Below are positions 56,276 to 64,000 of a DNA stretch of 64,000 nucleotides, one piece after another. The position numbers were made by a program, and so were the translations under genes. This DNA comes from Clostridium fallax (GTDB lineage: Bacteria > Bacillota > Clostridia > Clostridiales > Clostridiaceae). The notes beneath the pieces are model-generated. The model did not search any database and was not told the DNA's origin. It was given only the letters and a program-made list of their open reading frames with translations. The stretch is from the NCBI RefSeq assembly GCF_900129365.1, contig NZ_FQVM01000005.1, forward strand, positions 62,001 through 126,000. The letters are read 5' to 3'. Every line of letters begins with the position of its first letter. Position 1 is the first letter of the stretch.

Positions 56276-59200
56276 CTATGTTAAAACAACTTCCTTTACA
56301 TAGTCATCCATGATAAGTACTATTAAACTATTTCCTCTTCCAGCTCTATTTTGAAGCTTTATATTATTTATATAAGTTTCTTTAATATCCTCATTTTTAG
56401 ATATTAAAATCAATTTTTCATATCCATCATAGGTAGCTGCAATTTCATTACCTTCATTATACTCTTTATTAAAGAATACAGAAATAACATTTCCGTAAAC
56501 AACCTCATCTTCATCTTTTAAAGATATTCCTGTAACTCCAGATGCAACTCTTCCCATAGGATTTACATTTTCACTTTCAAATTTTATTCCCATACCTTTT
56601 TTAGTTACTATAACTATGTGATTTTTCTCTTTAGAAGAATACTCTATAGATACTAAAATATCATCTTCTGTTTTGAATCTATAGGCCATTTGATTATTAT
56701 AGCTTCCTTCAAAATCTTTCATCATAGTTTTTTTAATTAAACCATTTTTAGTAAAGAAATATATATAGTTATCTTCATTAAATGATTTTTCACTAACTAC
56801 TAAAAGTATTTCCTCATCCTTTTTAAATCCATCAACAAAATTAGAAATATCTAAAGGTTCTTTGATATTTTGAGCCATAAAGGAAGGAAATTTGTAAACA
56901 TTCCCCTTATTTGAGAAGGCTAAAATAAATTCTCCTGAACTTGTTCTAACTTTATTATAAGAATCGGAACTTAATCTTGAATAAATTTTTACCTTTCCTT
57001 TTCTACTAACTCCTAAAATAAATTCTTCATATTTGTATTCATCTTTAAATTCTATATTAACTATTTCATCTTCTGATGTAAGATTGCAAATTTCTGTTCC
57101 TAATATATTTCTATCTACTATATCAAGTTTAGGTTCTTCTATATAAAACTCTATATTCTTTTTAGTTTTTACATATATGAATTTTTCTTCTTCATTAACA
57201 TCTATAAATCTTACATATAAAAGCTTATCGGAATCTTTAAGCTTTAATGCCATAAGCTTTGTATACCCTGTTATAAACTTATCTAAAGAAGTCTTTTTTA
57301 TAAATCCCTTTTTAGTTATAAATTGAAAAGCTTTATTTGGAGTAAAGTTTTCTATTGACTGTACTGATATAATTTTTTCATCTTCAAGGTTTAAGCCTCT
57401 TATTAGACTATCAATTCTTTCTCCTTTTTCTTTCCAACGACATTCTGGTATTGAATTTCCTTTTATTTGATACATATTACCTTTATCAGTAAAAATAACT
57501 ATAGTATCTTTGGTATTAGACTTAAATAAATACTTTAAGGAATCTCCTTCCCTATACTCAATATCTGAAGCATCTGAATTAGATCTATTATAACTTTTAA
57601 TTGGAGTTCTTTTTATAAACCCTTCTTCTGATAATGTAACCATTATATCTTCTACTACTATAAGTTCTTCTAGATTTATTTTAGCCTCTGACTCATCTTC
57701 TACTATATCAGTTCTTCTAGGTGAAAAATACTTATCTTTTATTTCTATAAGTTCTGTTTTTATTACCTTTAATAATTCTTTTTCACTTTCTAGAATCTTT
57801 TTAAGTCTTTTTATAGTTTTTTCTAATTCCTTATATTCTTTTTTAAATACATTTATTTCAAGACCTGTTAATCTATAAAGCATAAGTTCTAATATAGCTT
57901 CTGCTTGTATACTAGTAAACTGAAATTTATTAATAAGCTTTTCTGCCGCCTCTTTTTTAGACTTGGAAGCTCTAATTTCTGCAATTATCTCATCTATTAT
58001 ATCTATAGCTTTTATAAATCCTTCAACTACATGAAATCTTTTTTCTGCTATATCTAACTCTCTTTTAGTTCTTCTTGTTATAACATCCTTTTGATGATTA
58101 ACATAATGACCTATTATAGTTTTTAAACCCATAGTTTCTGGTTTACCTTCTGCTAAAGCCACCATATTAAAACTTATATTACATTGAAGGTCTGTCTTTT
58201 TAAATAAATATTTTAAAACTTTATCTGCAGTCTCTTCATCTACTGACTTTTTAAATTCAATTACTGCTCTTATACCAGTTCTATCTGACTCATCTCTAAT
58301 ATCTGTTATAGACTCTAAAGCCTTTGAATGTCTTTTATCTCCTGTCATTTCTGATATAGTTTGAAGAAGTCTTGCCTTATTTCTTCTATATGGAAACTCT
58401 GTGATAACAATTCCGAGCCTTCCATTTTCTAATCTTTCAATGGAAGTTTTAGCTCTTAAAGTTACCTTTCCTTCCCCTGTTTCATAGGCAGAAATTAAAG
58501 AATTTTTACCTATTATAACTCCACCTGTTGGTAAATCTGGAGCCTTTATATAATTCATAAGTTCTTTAGTTGTAATCTCTGGATTATCTATATAAGCTAA
58601 AGTACCATCACAAACTTCTCCTAAATTATGAGGTGGAATATTAGTTGCTAATCCAACAGCTATCCCAAAAGCTCCATTTACTAATAAATTAGGATATCTT
58701 GCTGGTAATACCTTAGGTTCTACATCACTATCTGAGTAGTTTGAAACCATATCAACTACTCCTTTTTCTATATCCTTAAGCATCTCCATAGATATATTAG
58801 AAAGCCTTGCTTCTGTATATCTCATGGCTGCGGCTCCATCTCCATCTATTGATCCCCAGTTACCATGTCCATCAATTAAAGGTTCTCTTGTTGAAAAGTT
58901 TTGAGCTAAAATAACCATGGCATCATAAACTGATGAATCTCCATGAGGATGGAATTTACCTAATATATCTCCAACTATTCTTGCTGATTTATAATAAGGC
59001 TTATCTGGAAATGCCTTAAGCATATAAGCACCATATAATATTCTTCTATGAACTGGTTTTAGTCCATCTCTAACATCTGGAAGAGCTCTTTCCTTCGCAA
59101 CCTCCACAGCATATGGAAGGTAATTTTCAGGCATCGCTTCTTCTAGAGGTACTCTTATTATATTGTTGTCCTTTGGAATAATATTATTTTTTTTTGCCAT
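56276..59200 (-). CDS. parC: DNA topoisomerase IV subunit A (ParC-type)
   Basis: The cleavage subunit of a type IIA topoisomerase, 974 residues. N-terminal core: ALPDVRDGLKPVHRRILYGA, RIVGDILGKFHPHGDSSVYD, GNWGSIDGDGAAAMRYTEAR with catalytic Tyr in AMRYTEA, then FGIAVGLATNIPPHNLGEV. The Ser and Asp of the quinolone-determining region are the sensitive form (GDSSVYD). The C-terminal half is a beta-pinwheel of degenerate repeats but lacks the GyrA box QRRGGKG. That, and its pairing with parE away from any origin-linked gyrB-gyrA set, supports topoisomerase IV (decatenation) over gyrase. At 974 residues it is longer than most ParC proteins. Confidence 0.9.
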   Translation of the reverse strand: MAKKNNIIPKDNNIIRVPLEEAMPENYLPYAVEVAKERALPDVRDGLKPVHRRILYGAYMLKAFPDKPYYKSARIVGDILGKFHPHGDSSVYDAMVILAQNFSTREPLIDGHGNWGSIDGDGAAAMRYTEARLSNISMEMLKDIEKGVVDMVSNYSDSDVEPKVLPARYPNLLVNGAFGIAVGLATNIPPHNLGEVCDGTLAYIDNPEITTKELMNYIKAPDLPTGGVIIGKNSLISAYETGEGKVTLRAKTSIERLENGRLGIVITEFPYRRNKARLLQTISEMTGDKRHSKALESITDIRDESDRTGIRAVIEFKKSVDEETADKVLKYLFKKTDLQCNISFNMVALAEGKPETMGLKTIIGHYVNHQKDVITRRTKRELDIAEKRFHVVEGFIKAIDIIDEIIAEIRASKSKKEAAEKLINKFQFTSIQAEAILELMLYRLTGLEINVFKKEYKELEKTIKRLKKILESEKELLKVIKTELIEIKDKYFSPRRTDIVEDESEAKINLEELIVVEDIMVTLSEEGFIKRTPIKSYNRSNSDASDIEYREGDSLKYLFKSNTKDTIVIFTDKGNMYQIKGNSIPECRWKEKGERIDSLIRGLNLEDEKIISVQSIENFTPNKAFQFITKKGFIKKTSLDKFITGYTKLMALKLKDSDKLLYVRFIDVNEEEKFIYVKTKKNIEFYIEEPKLDIVDRNILGTEICNLTSEDEIVNIEFKDEYKYEEFILGVSRKGKVKIYSRLSSDSYNKVRTSSGEFILAFSNKGNVYKFPSFMAQNIKEPLDISNFVDGFKKDEEILLVVSEKSFNEDNYIYFFTKNGLIKKTMMKDFEGSYNNQMAYRFKTEDDILVSIEYSSKEKNHIVIVTKKGMGIKFESENVNPMGRVASGVTGISLKDEDEVVYGNVISVFFNKEYNEGNEIAATYDGYEKLILISKNEDIKETYINNIKLQNRAGRGNSLIVLIMDDYVKEVVLT

Positions 59201-59236
59201 ACCTGCTACTCCAATCTTTTTTTATTAGTATATAAT

Positions 59237-61204
59237 CTAAAATTCACCATACTTATACATATAATTTTTTCTTGGCTCTACTACATCTCCCATAAGAAGT
59301 GAAACCATTTTTTCCGCTTTAGATGCATCTTCTATTGTAACTTGTATTAAAGTTCTAGTTTCTGGGTTTAAAGTTGTTTCCCAAAGCTGCTCTGGATTCA
59401 TCTCTCCAAGACCTTTATATCTTTGTATAAGTGCCCCTTTTCCTATTTCTTTTTTTGCCTTTTCAAGTTCTTCATCACTATAAGCGTACTTCACTACTTC
59501 ACCACTTTTAGTGTTCTTATAAACTTTATATAACGGTGGTTGAGCTAAATACAAATGATTATTAGCAATAAGTGGTCTCATATAACGATATATATATGTC
59601 ATCCATAAAGTTCTTATATGGTATCCATCTACATCTGCATCACTCATTATTATTATTTTGTTATATTTTAAATCTTCCTCTTTATAATTATCTAAAGTTC
59701 CAGTACCAATTGCTGTGTTAAATATTTTTAGCTCCTCTGAACCTAATACATTTTCAAGCTTTTGTTTTTCCGTATTCATTATTTTACCTTTAGATGGCAT
59801 TATTGTTTGGAATCTTCTATCTCTAGCTTGTTTTGCAGAACCACCTGCTGAGTCTCCCTCAACTACTATGAATTCATTAACAGAATTATCTTTTAATGTG
59901 CAAACTGCCACTTTACCAGCTAAAGGCGCTGCACCTTTACCTATTTTTTTCTTTTCTGCGTCATTTATTTTTTTTATTTTTTCTCTTCTTGCAGCAGCAT
60001 CTAGTGCGTTATTTATAATACTTGTAGCTATTTCTTTATTATCTTCTATCCATTCACAAAGTTTAGTATAAGCTAAATCATTCATCATAGTATAAGCTTC
60101 GGTATTACCTAACTTTGTTTTTGTTTGTCCTTCAAAAACTGGATTAGTTATTTTAATTCTAACAATAGCAGTTATACCTTCTCTTAAATCATCACCTTCA
60201 AATTCTTTATCTTTTTCTTTTATAAGTGATAACTTTCTTGCCCACTCTTTAAAAGCTCTAGTCATACCAGTTTTAAATCCAGTTTCATGAGTTCCAGCTT
60301 CCGTTGTTGGAATATTATTAACATAACTTGCAATATATTCTGTTGTAGAATCTGTAAATTGCATACAGATTTCTCCATACATATTAATATTTGATACTGT
60401 TCTTTCCCCTTCAAAAAGAATAGGCTGTTGATGTATTGGTGTTTTGCTTTCATTTAAATAGTCAATAAAATCAAGAAGTCCCCTTTCTGAAAAGTATTCT
60501 TTTTTAACTTCTTGATCTTTTCTATTATCTATAAGCTGAAGTTTTATTCCCTTATTCTGGAAGGCTAATTCTTGAAGTCTTTCATCTATAACGTCAAACT
60601 TAAAATCTATTGTAGAAAATATAGTATCATCTGGCATAAAAGTTACTTTAGTTCCAGTTTTTTTTGTTTCTCCTATAATTTCTAATCCTTTAATAGGAGT
60701 TCCTGGCATAACTTTTTTTAGCTCTTTATCATAAGCATTTTCAAATCTTTGCTTATATATTTTGCCATTTTGATAAACCTCAACTTCAAGCCATTTAGAA
60801 AGAGCATTTACTACAGCAGCTCCTACTCCATGAAGACCTCCTGAGGTTTTATAGTTTTTATTATTAAATTTACCACCGGTATGTAGTTCTGTAAAAACCA
60901 TCTCTACTCCAGATTTCTTTTTTATTGGATGTATTCCTGTAGGAACTCCTCTACCGTTATCCATTATAGTTACACTTTTATCTTTATTTAAAATAACAAC
61001 AGCTTTATTTCCATATCCATTAGATATTTCATCTATAGCATTGTCTAATATTTCCCAAATACAATGATGTAATCCCTTTGATGATGTAGAGCCTATATAC
61101 ATTCCTGGTCTAACTCTAACTGGTTCTAATTTTTCAAGGGAAGTTAAATCTGTAACATCATAACTAATATTTATCTTCTCTTTATCTGAACTCATAATTT
61201 GCAC
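59237..61204 (-). CDS. parE: DNA topoisomerase IV subunit B (ParE-type)
   Basis: The ATPase subunit, 655 residues. GHKL ATPase domain: RVRPGMYIGSTSSKGLHHCI, WEILDNAIDEISNGYG and IMDNGRGVPTGIHPIKKKSG, with the ATP lid SGGLHGVGAAVVNALSKWLE. Transducer domain follows. TOPRIM domain: EFIVVEGDSAGGSAKQARDR, IIIMSDADVDGYHIRTLWMT; C-terminal end KGLGEMNPEQLWETTLNPET. It lies 36 bases ahead of parC and 13 bases after mnmH. ATG at 61204 or the one two codons downstream could be used. Confidence 0.92.
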   Translation of the reverse strand: MQIMSSDKEKINISYDVTDLTSLEKLEPVRVRPGMYIGSTSSKGLHHCIWEILDNAIDEISNGYGNKAVVILNKDKSVTIMDNGRGVPTGIHPIKKKSGVEMVFTELHTGGKFNNKNYKTSGGLHGVGAAVVNALSKWLEVEVYQNGKIYKQRFENAYDKELKKVMPGTPIKGLEIIGETKKTGTKVTFMPDDTIFSTIDFKFDVIDERLQELAFQNKGIKLQLIDNRKDQEVKKEYFSERGLLDFIDYLNESKTPIHQQPILFEGERTVSNINMYGEICMQFTDSTTEYIASYVNNIPTTEAGTHETGFKTGMTRAFKEWARKLSLIKEKDKEFEGDDLREGITAIVRIKITNPVFEGQTKTKLGNTEAYTMMNDLAYTKLCEWIEDNKEIATSIINNALDAAARREKIKKINDAEKKKIGKGAAPLAGKVAVCTLKDNSVNEFIVVEGDSAGGSAKQARDRRFQTIMPSKGKIMNTEKQKLENVLGSEELKIFNTAIGTGTLDNYKEEDLKYNKIIIMSDADVDGYHIRTLWMTYIYRYMRPLIANNHLYLAQPPLYKVYKNTKSGEVVKYAYSDEELEKAKKEIGKGALIQRYKGLGEMNPEQLWETTLNPETRTLIQVTIEDASKAEKMVSLLMGDVVEPRKNYMYKYGEF

Positions 61205-61217
61205 CTACCTATTTTTG

Positions 61218-62342
61218 TTATCCTTTATAAGTGGTTTGAATAAATTCATCATTTAAAAACTCACTTCCATTTATAATTTCTAATGTACTATTTTCTTTTA
61301 AATTATTATATATATCAATTAATTTAGCAACTGCCTCTTCAATAGATGATATATGTATTTTATCTAAAAAATCTCTCTTTTTTGAAGCTCCCATATACAT
61401 AGGATCATAATATTTTATCATTAAATCCTTTGCCACTTCTTTAAACTCATTATTATTTACTAACTCTTTATATTTTTCAATTCTTTCTTCATTTATATAC
61501 TTTTTCATATTATCTAAGGCTTTATTTATTTTTAAATTGGCATTTTCAAAGTCTGTATACTCTTTTACTAATCTTTCTGCTCTAAAATCTAAATCAGCAG
61601 TTATATAAATATTCCTTGATTTTAATATTTTATTCCAAATTTCATCTGGCATAATAATCTTACAGATTCTTCTGCTTTCCCCTTCTGTAAATACCAAATT
61701 ACTTTTTCTATTTTTAATTTGCTCATAAACTAGAGATTCAAACATCTTTTGAGAATTACATCTTCCAAGTCCAACTCCTCCTAATAAAGAACCTCTATGA
61801 TTAGCTGCTCCTTCAAGATCTAATACATCATAACCTTTGTTTTTTAATTCTTTGAGCATATCAGTTTTTCCTATGCCAGTATTTCCATATAATGTTACAA
61901 GCTCAATATTTTGAAACTCTTTAATTAGTTCTGCCTTTAAGCATTGCCTATAAGCCTTATATCCTCCTTGAAGTTTATAGATGTGGATTCCTAAAGAATT
62001 CATAAGAGCATGAATACTTCCACTTCTCATTCCACCTCTTGCACAGAATACTACTATTTTTTTCCCCTTATTTTCATTATAAAGATTTTGTATTCTACTA
62101 AAGATTTCTGGTAACCTTTTAGAAATATATTTTATCCCTACTTCCTTTGCAATTTCTGTACTTTTCTGTTTATAAACAGTTCCTACATCTTCTCTCTCTT
62201 CATTGCATAAAATAGGAATGTTTATAGATCCTGGTATAGTTTCTTCTTCATATTCCTTTTCACTTCTAACATCTATAAAAATGCAATTGTCTATATCTTT
62301 TAATAATTCGCTGTAGCTTTCAATTCTATACAACGAATTCAC
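61218..62342 (-). CDS. mnmH: tRNA 2-selenouridine synthase MnmH (SelU)
   Basis: MnmH replaces sulfur by selenium at the wobble 2-thiouridine of certain tRNAs, using selenophosphate via a geranylated intermediate. The 374-residue protein has an N-terminal rhodanese domain with the catalytic Cys in VVFCARGGMRSGSIHALMNS and LYKQKSTEIAKEVG. The C-terminal P-loop domain has TLYGNTGIGKTDMLKELKNK and VLDLEGAANHRGSLLGGVGL, both hallmarks. The usual CWRGG at the active site is CARGG here. The start is a GTG at 62342 with AGGAAAGG upstream. It is the first gene of the mnmH-parE-parC-DJ-1 operon, an unexpected mix of tRNA modification and DNA topology. It implies that selD is present elsewhere. Confidence 0.93.
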   Translation of the reverse strand: MNSLYRIESYSELLKDIDNCIFIDVRSEKEYEEETIPGSINIPILCNEEREDVGTVYKQKSTEIAKEVGIKYISKRLPEIFSRIQNLYNENKGKKIVVFCARGGMRSGSIHALMNSLGIHIYKLQGGYKAYRQCLKAELIKEFQNIELVTLYGNTGIGKTDMLKELKNKGYDVLDLEGAANHRGSLLGGVGLGRCNSQKMFESLVYEQIKNRKSNLVFTEGESRRICKIIMPDEIWNKILKSRNIYITADLDFRAERLVKEYTDFENANLKINKALDNMKKYINEERIEKYKELVNNNEFKEVAKDLMIKYYDPMYMGASKKRDFLDKIHISSIEEAVAKLIDIYNNLKENSTLEIINGSEFLNDEFIQTTYKG

Positions 62343-62362
62343 CGCCTTTCCTACACTAATTA

Positions 62363-62391
62363 AGTATAAATATATCTTTATTTGTTGTCAA
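62363..62391 (-). promoter_or_regulatory. Sigma-A promoter of the mnmH-parE-parC operon
   Basis: Minus strand TTGACA (62391-62386), a 17-base spacer, then TATACT (62368-62363): a perfect -35 and five of six -10 positions. The start would lie near 62356, about 14 bases ahead of the mnmH start codon. Confidence 0.75.
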
Positions 62392-62402
62392 ACACTTGTT
62401 CG
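62389..62402 (-). promoter_or_regulatory. LexA (SOS)-like operator on the mnmH-parE-parC promoter
   Basis: The minus strand reads CGAACAAGTGTTTG, which fits the Gram-positive LexA box CGAAC-RNRY-GTTYC at every position but the last. It overlaps the first three bases of the -35 hexamer, where a bound repressor would block RNA polymerase. parEC is among the genes I recall as being in the B. subtilis LexA regulon, which supports the call. Confidence 0.6.
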
Positions 62403-62426
62403 CAGGTTGTTATTAAGCAAAAATAA

Positions 62427-62456
62427 AGAACACTATGATTTTAATCAAGTGTTCTT
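62427..62456 (-). terminator. Terminator of the GT2 glycosyltransferase gene
   Basis: AAGAACACT (62427-62435) pairs with AGTGTTCTT (62448-62456), extended past a bulged A by TGATT/AATCA; on the minus strand it runs into TTATTTTTGC. It lies 28 bases past the stop at 62485. Confidence 0.82.
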
Positions 62457-62484
62457 CATCATTAAAATTTATTCTTTCTTAAAA

Positions 62485-63873
62485 TTATACTTCGTAAATA
62501 CCTATTTGTCTAACATGCTTAGTGTGACTCCACTCTTTATTATTTTTATTTAATATTCCTTGAACTGTTATAGGTATCCAAGTTAATGTATATAATGCAT
62601 ACAATAAATATCTAAAGAATAATAAAGTATTTTCTTTTCCAGTAATTAAGTATGTAAGTAATAGGAATCCTAAATTATAAGCTAAATAAACTCCACTTAC
62701 AAACCAAATGCTTGAACCTTCGTGTATAATTTCTGGGAATACAAATACATTTAATGAGTAAAATAATATAAGAACAAATAAAGGTTTTCCAATCTTTCTA
62801 TCCTTAATTAATATATAAGGTGTTATTATAAATTGTACTGCACTAAATATTTTCCAAGTAGTATTATTAAATAAATCATTTATAACAAATATATTTAATC
62901 CTGTTGTACAATTTTGTGCAACAGTTAATATCATTGATACTGCTAATAATAAAGTTACAAATGGTTGAACTACATATAAAGCACAATCAAATGTTACAAA
63001 GCTTCTTTCTTTTATTGCCTTTTTTATAAGCTTCATAAAGTATCTTGATGCTACATCTGAAAATCCTTGCATCCATCTTTTTCTTTGATTCCATGATTGC
63101 TTTAATGTAAGAGGTTTTTCATCATAAACTATAGCATCATGAGCCCAACCTACTTTCTCTCCATTTAAAACAAGTTTACAGCTAAATTCTAGGTCTTCTG
63201 TTAAGCATGTAGCTCCCCAACCTAATTCCTTTAATATATCAACATCTACTACAAATCCAGTACCACCTATTTGATTTGATAATCCTATATTAGCTCTTGC
63301 TAATTGGAATAATCTATTTGCAGACCAGAAAGCTATTGAATAACTTTGAGTTATCCAAGAATCACTTGGATTTTTAGAATCTATATAGCCTTGGACTACT
63401 TTATAGCCTTCACACATTTTTGCATTCATTTCCATTAAGAAATTATCTGAAGCTATATTATCTGCATCAAAAATAGCTATTGCATCAAACTTTTCATCCA
63501 TTTTAAATATTTTATCAAACATCCATTCTAAAGCGAAACCTTTTCCTCTTTTTTCTTTGTTTGATCTTTCAAAAACTCTTGCACCATGTTCTCGTCCTAT
63601 TTTTGCCGTACTATCGGTACAATTATCCGCAATAAGGAAGATGTCATATAACTCTTTAGGATAATTTTGATGTTTTAAACTTTCTATTAAGTTAGCTACA
63701 ACCAATTCCTCATTGTGAGCTGCTATAATTAAAGCAAACTTTTTCTTAGGCGGATACTTTTTAACTTCCTTCTTTCTATGAAATCCAAAAAAACCCAGTA
63801 CTAAATAGTACATAGTTAAAATGAATATAGAAATTTGGAAAACCGCTGTAGCTGAAAAGATAAACTCTTTCAT
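62485..63873 (-). CDS. Membrane-bound GT2 glycosyltransferase (processive type)
   Basis: A 462-residue family 2 glycosyltransferase with one N-terminal membrane helix (AVFQISIFILTMYYLVLGFF) and about five C-terminal helices (after residue 280). The cytoplasmic catalytic domain has FALIIAAHNEELVVANLIES, IADNCTDSTAKI, DAIAIFDADNIASDN, LTEDLEFSCKLVLNG and WNQRKRWMQGF. The D, DxD, TED and QxxRW set is that of processive synthases such as cellulose, hyaluronan, chitin or poly-GlcNAc synthase. Which polymer cannot be told. No partner such as a PilZ protein or a deacetylase is in the window, but 64000 is close and the upstream neighbour is not visible. GGAGTGAG precedes the ATG. Confidence 0.9.
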   Translation of the reverse strand: MKEFIFSATAVFQISIFILTMYYLVLGFFGFHRKKEVKKYPPKKKFALIIAAHNEELVVANLIESLKHQNYPKELYDIFLIADNCTDSTAKIGREHGARVFERSNKEKRGKGFALEWMFDKIFKMDEKFDAIAIFDADNIASDNFLMEMNAKMCEGYKVVQGYIDSKNPSDSWITQSYSIAFWSANRLFQLARANIGLSNQIGGTGFVVDVDILKELGWGATCLTEDLEFSCKLVLNGEKVGWAHDAIVYDEKPLTLKQSWNQRKRWMQGFSDVASRYFMKLIKKAIKERSFVTFDCALYVVQPFVTLLLAVSMILTVAQNCTTGLNIFVINDLFNNTTWKIFSAVQFIITPYILIKDRKIGKPLFVLILFYSLNVFVFPEIIHEGSSIWFVSGVYLAYNLGFLLLTYLITGKENTLLFFRYLLYALYTLTWIPITVQGILNKNNKEWSHTKHVRQIGIYEV

Positions 63874-64000
63874 TTAACTCACTCCTAATTTTTTAGTATG
63901 CTATTTTAAATTACCTTTTTTGTTTCTTTTCACATAAAATACCATTTTCTTTTGTAGATTTATCTATATATCATACTTCATATAATATATTTCAAATATA

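Noticed and set aside
56276..61204. Calling the topoisomerase pair GyrA/GyrB
   Set aside because: The A subunit lacks the GyrA box and the pair is not next to origin genes, so topoisomerase IV is preferred.
1..64000. Search for CRISPR arrays, insertion sequences, tRNA/rRNA genes and c-di-GMP, T-box or other riboswitches
   Set aside because: No direct-repeat array, terminal inverted repeats with a transposase, cloverleaf sequence or recognisable riboswitch core was seen on either strand.

Overview
The window is very AT-rich, and its gene content points to a motile, spore-forming anaerobic Firmicute of Clostridium sensu stricto type. The supporting genes are a homodimeric pyruvate:ferredoxin oxidoreductase with a flavodoxin, an alpha/beta-type small acid-soluble spore protein, FliY/CheC/CheD-type chemotaxis, the FliW-CsrA flagellin circuit and strong AAGGAGG-like ribosome binding sites. 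Species cannot be fixed by eye. Nearly every gene is on the minus strand; the spore protein at 51322-51501 is the only clear plus-strand gene. I saw no rRNA, tRNA, CRISPR array, insertion sequence or prophage.

Layout, in plus coordinates (transcription mostly runs from high to low). (1) 1-2394: flgB-flgC-fliE-fliF, the rod and MS-ring start of a basal-body operon; fliF runs off the left edge. (2) 2864-3724: a second, cysteine-containing flagellin with its own sigma-28-type promoter. (3) 3952-24880: a flagellin glycosylation island. It encodes a nearly complete pseudaminic acid pathway (PseB, PseC, PseG, PseI, a PseF-type cytidylyltransferase and a candidate for the acetylation step) and two Maf glycosyltransferases. 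It also holds an unusual five-gene block (aminotransferase, CTP-type cytidylyltransferase, phosphoglycerate-mutase-like enzyme, CDP-alcohol phosphotransferase, methyltransferase) and two apparently soluble alkaline-phosphatase-superfamily proteins. Two stretches contain decayed genes, one clearly a third Maf. (4) 24996-33343: the major flagellin hag with a structured CsrA-site leader, then fliD-fliT-fliS, flaG, csrA, fliW, flgL, flgK, flgN and flgM behind a sigma-28-type promoter. (5) 33529-43869: fliY, fliM and a full chemotaxis set (cheW, cheY, cheC, cheA, cheR, cheB, cheD, cheW) headed by a FapA-family gene, again behind a sigma-28-like promoter. (6) 44047-64000: housekeeping genes, namely an HAD phosphatase, a metal-binding DUF1292 protein, nifJ and flavodoxin (with a Rex-like operator), murG, the spore protein, a DUF5714 protein, recJ, an M16 peptidase, the mnmH-parE-parC-DJ-1 operon (with a LexA-like operator on its promoter) and a processive-type GT2 glycosyltransferase.

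How the parts fit: FlgM holds back sigma-28 until the hook is complete. Sigma-28 would then fire the two flagellin genes, the flgM-flgN-flgK-flgL group and the chemotaxis operon. FliW and CsrA would meter translation of the major flagellin through two GGA sites in its leader. The second flagellin leader has no GGA and should escape that control. FliS, the FliT-like protein and FliD export and cap the filament. The Maf proteins would load pseudaminic acid on flagellin in the cytoplasm before export. The five-gene block looks able to make a CDP-activated, possibly aminated and methylated alcohol phosphate; I propose that the filament glycan carries a phosphodiester-linked decoration. This is the strongest candidate for an undescribed system in the window and rests on inference.
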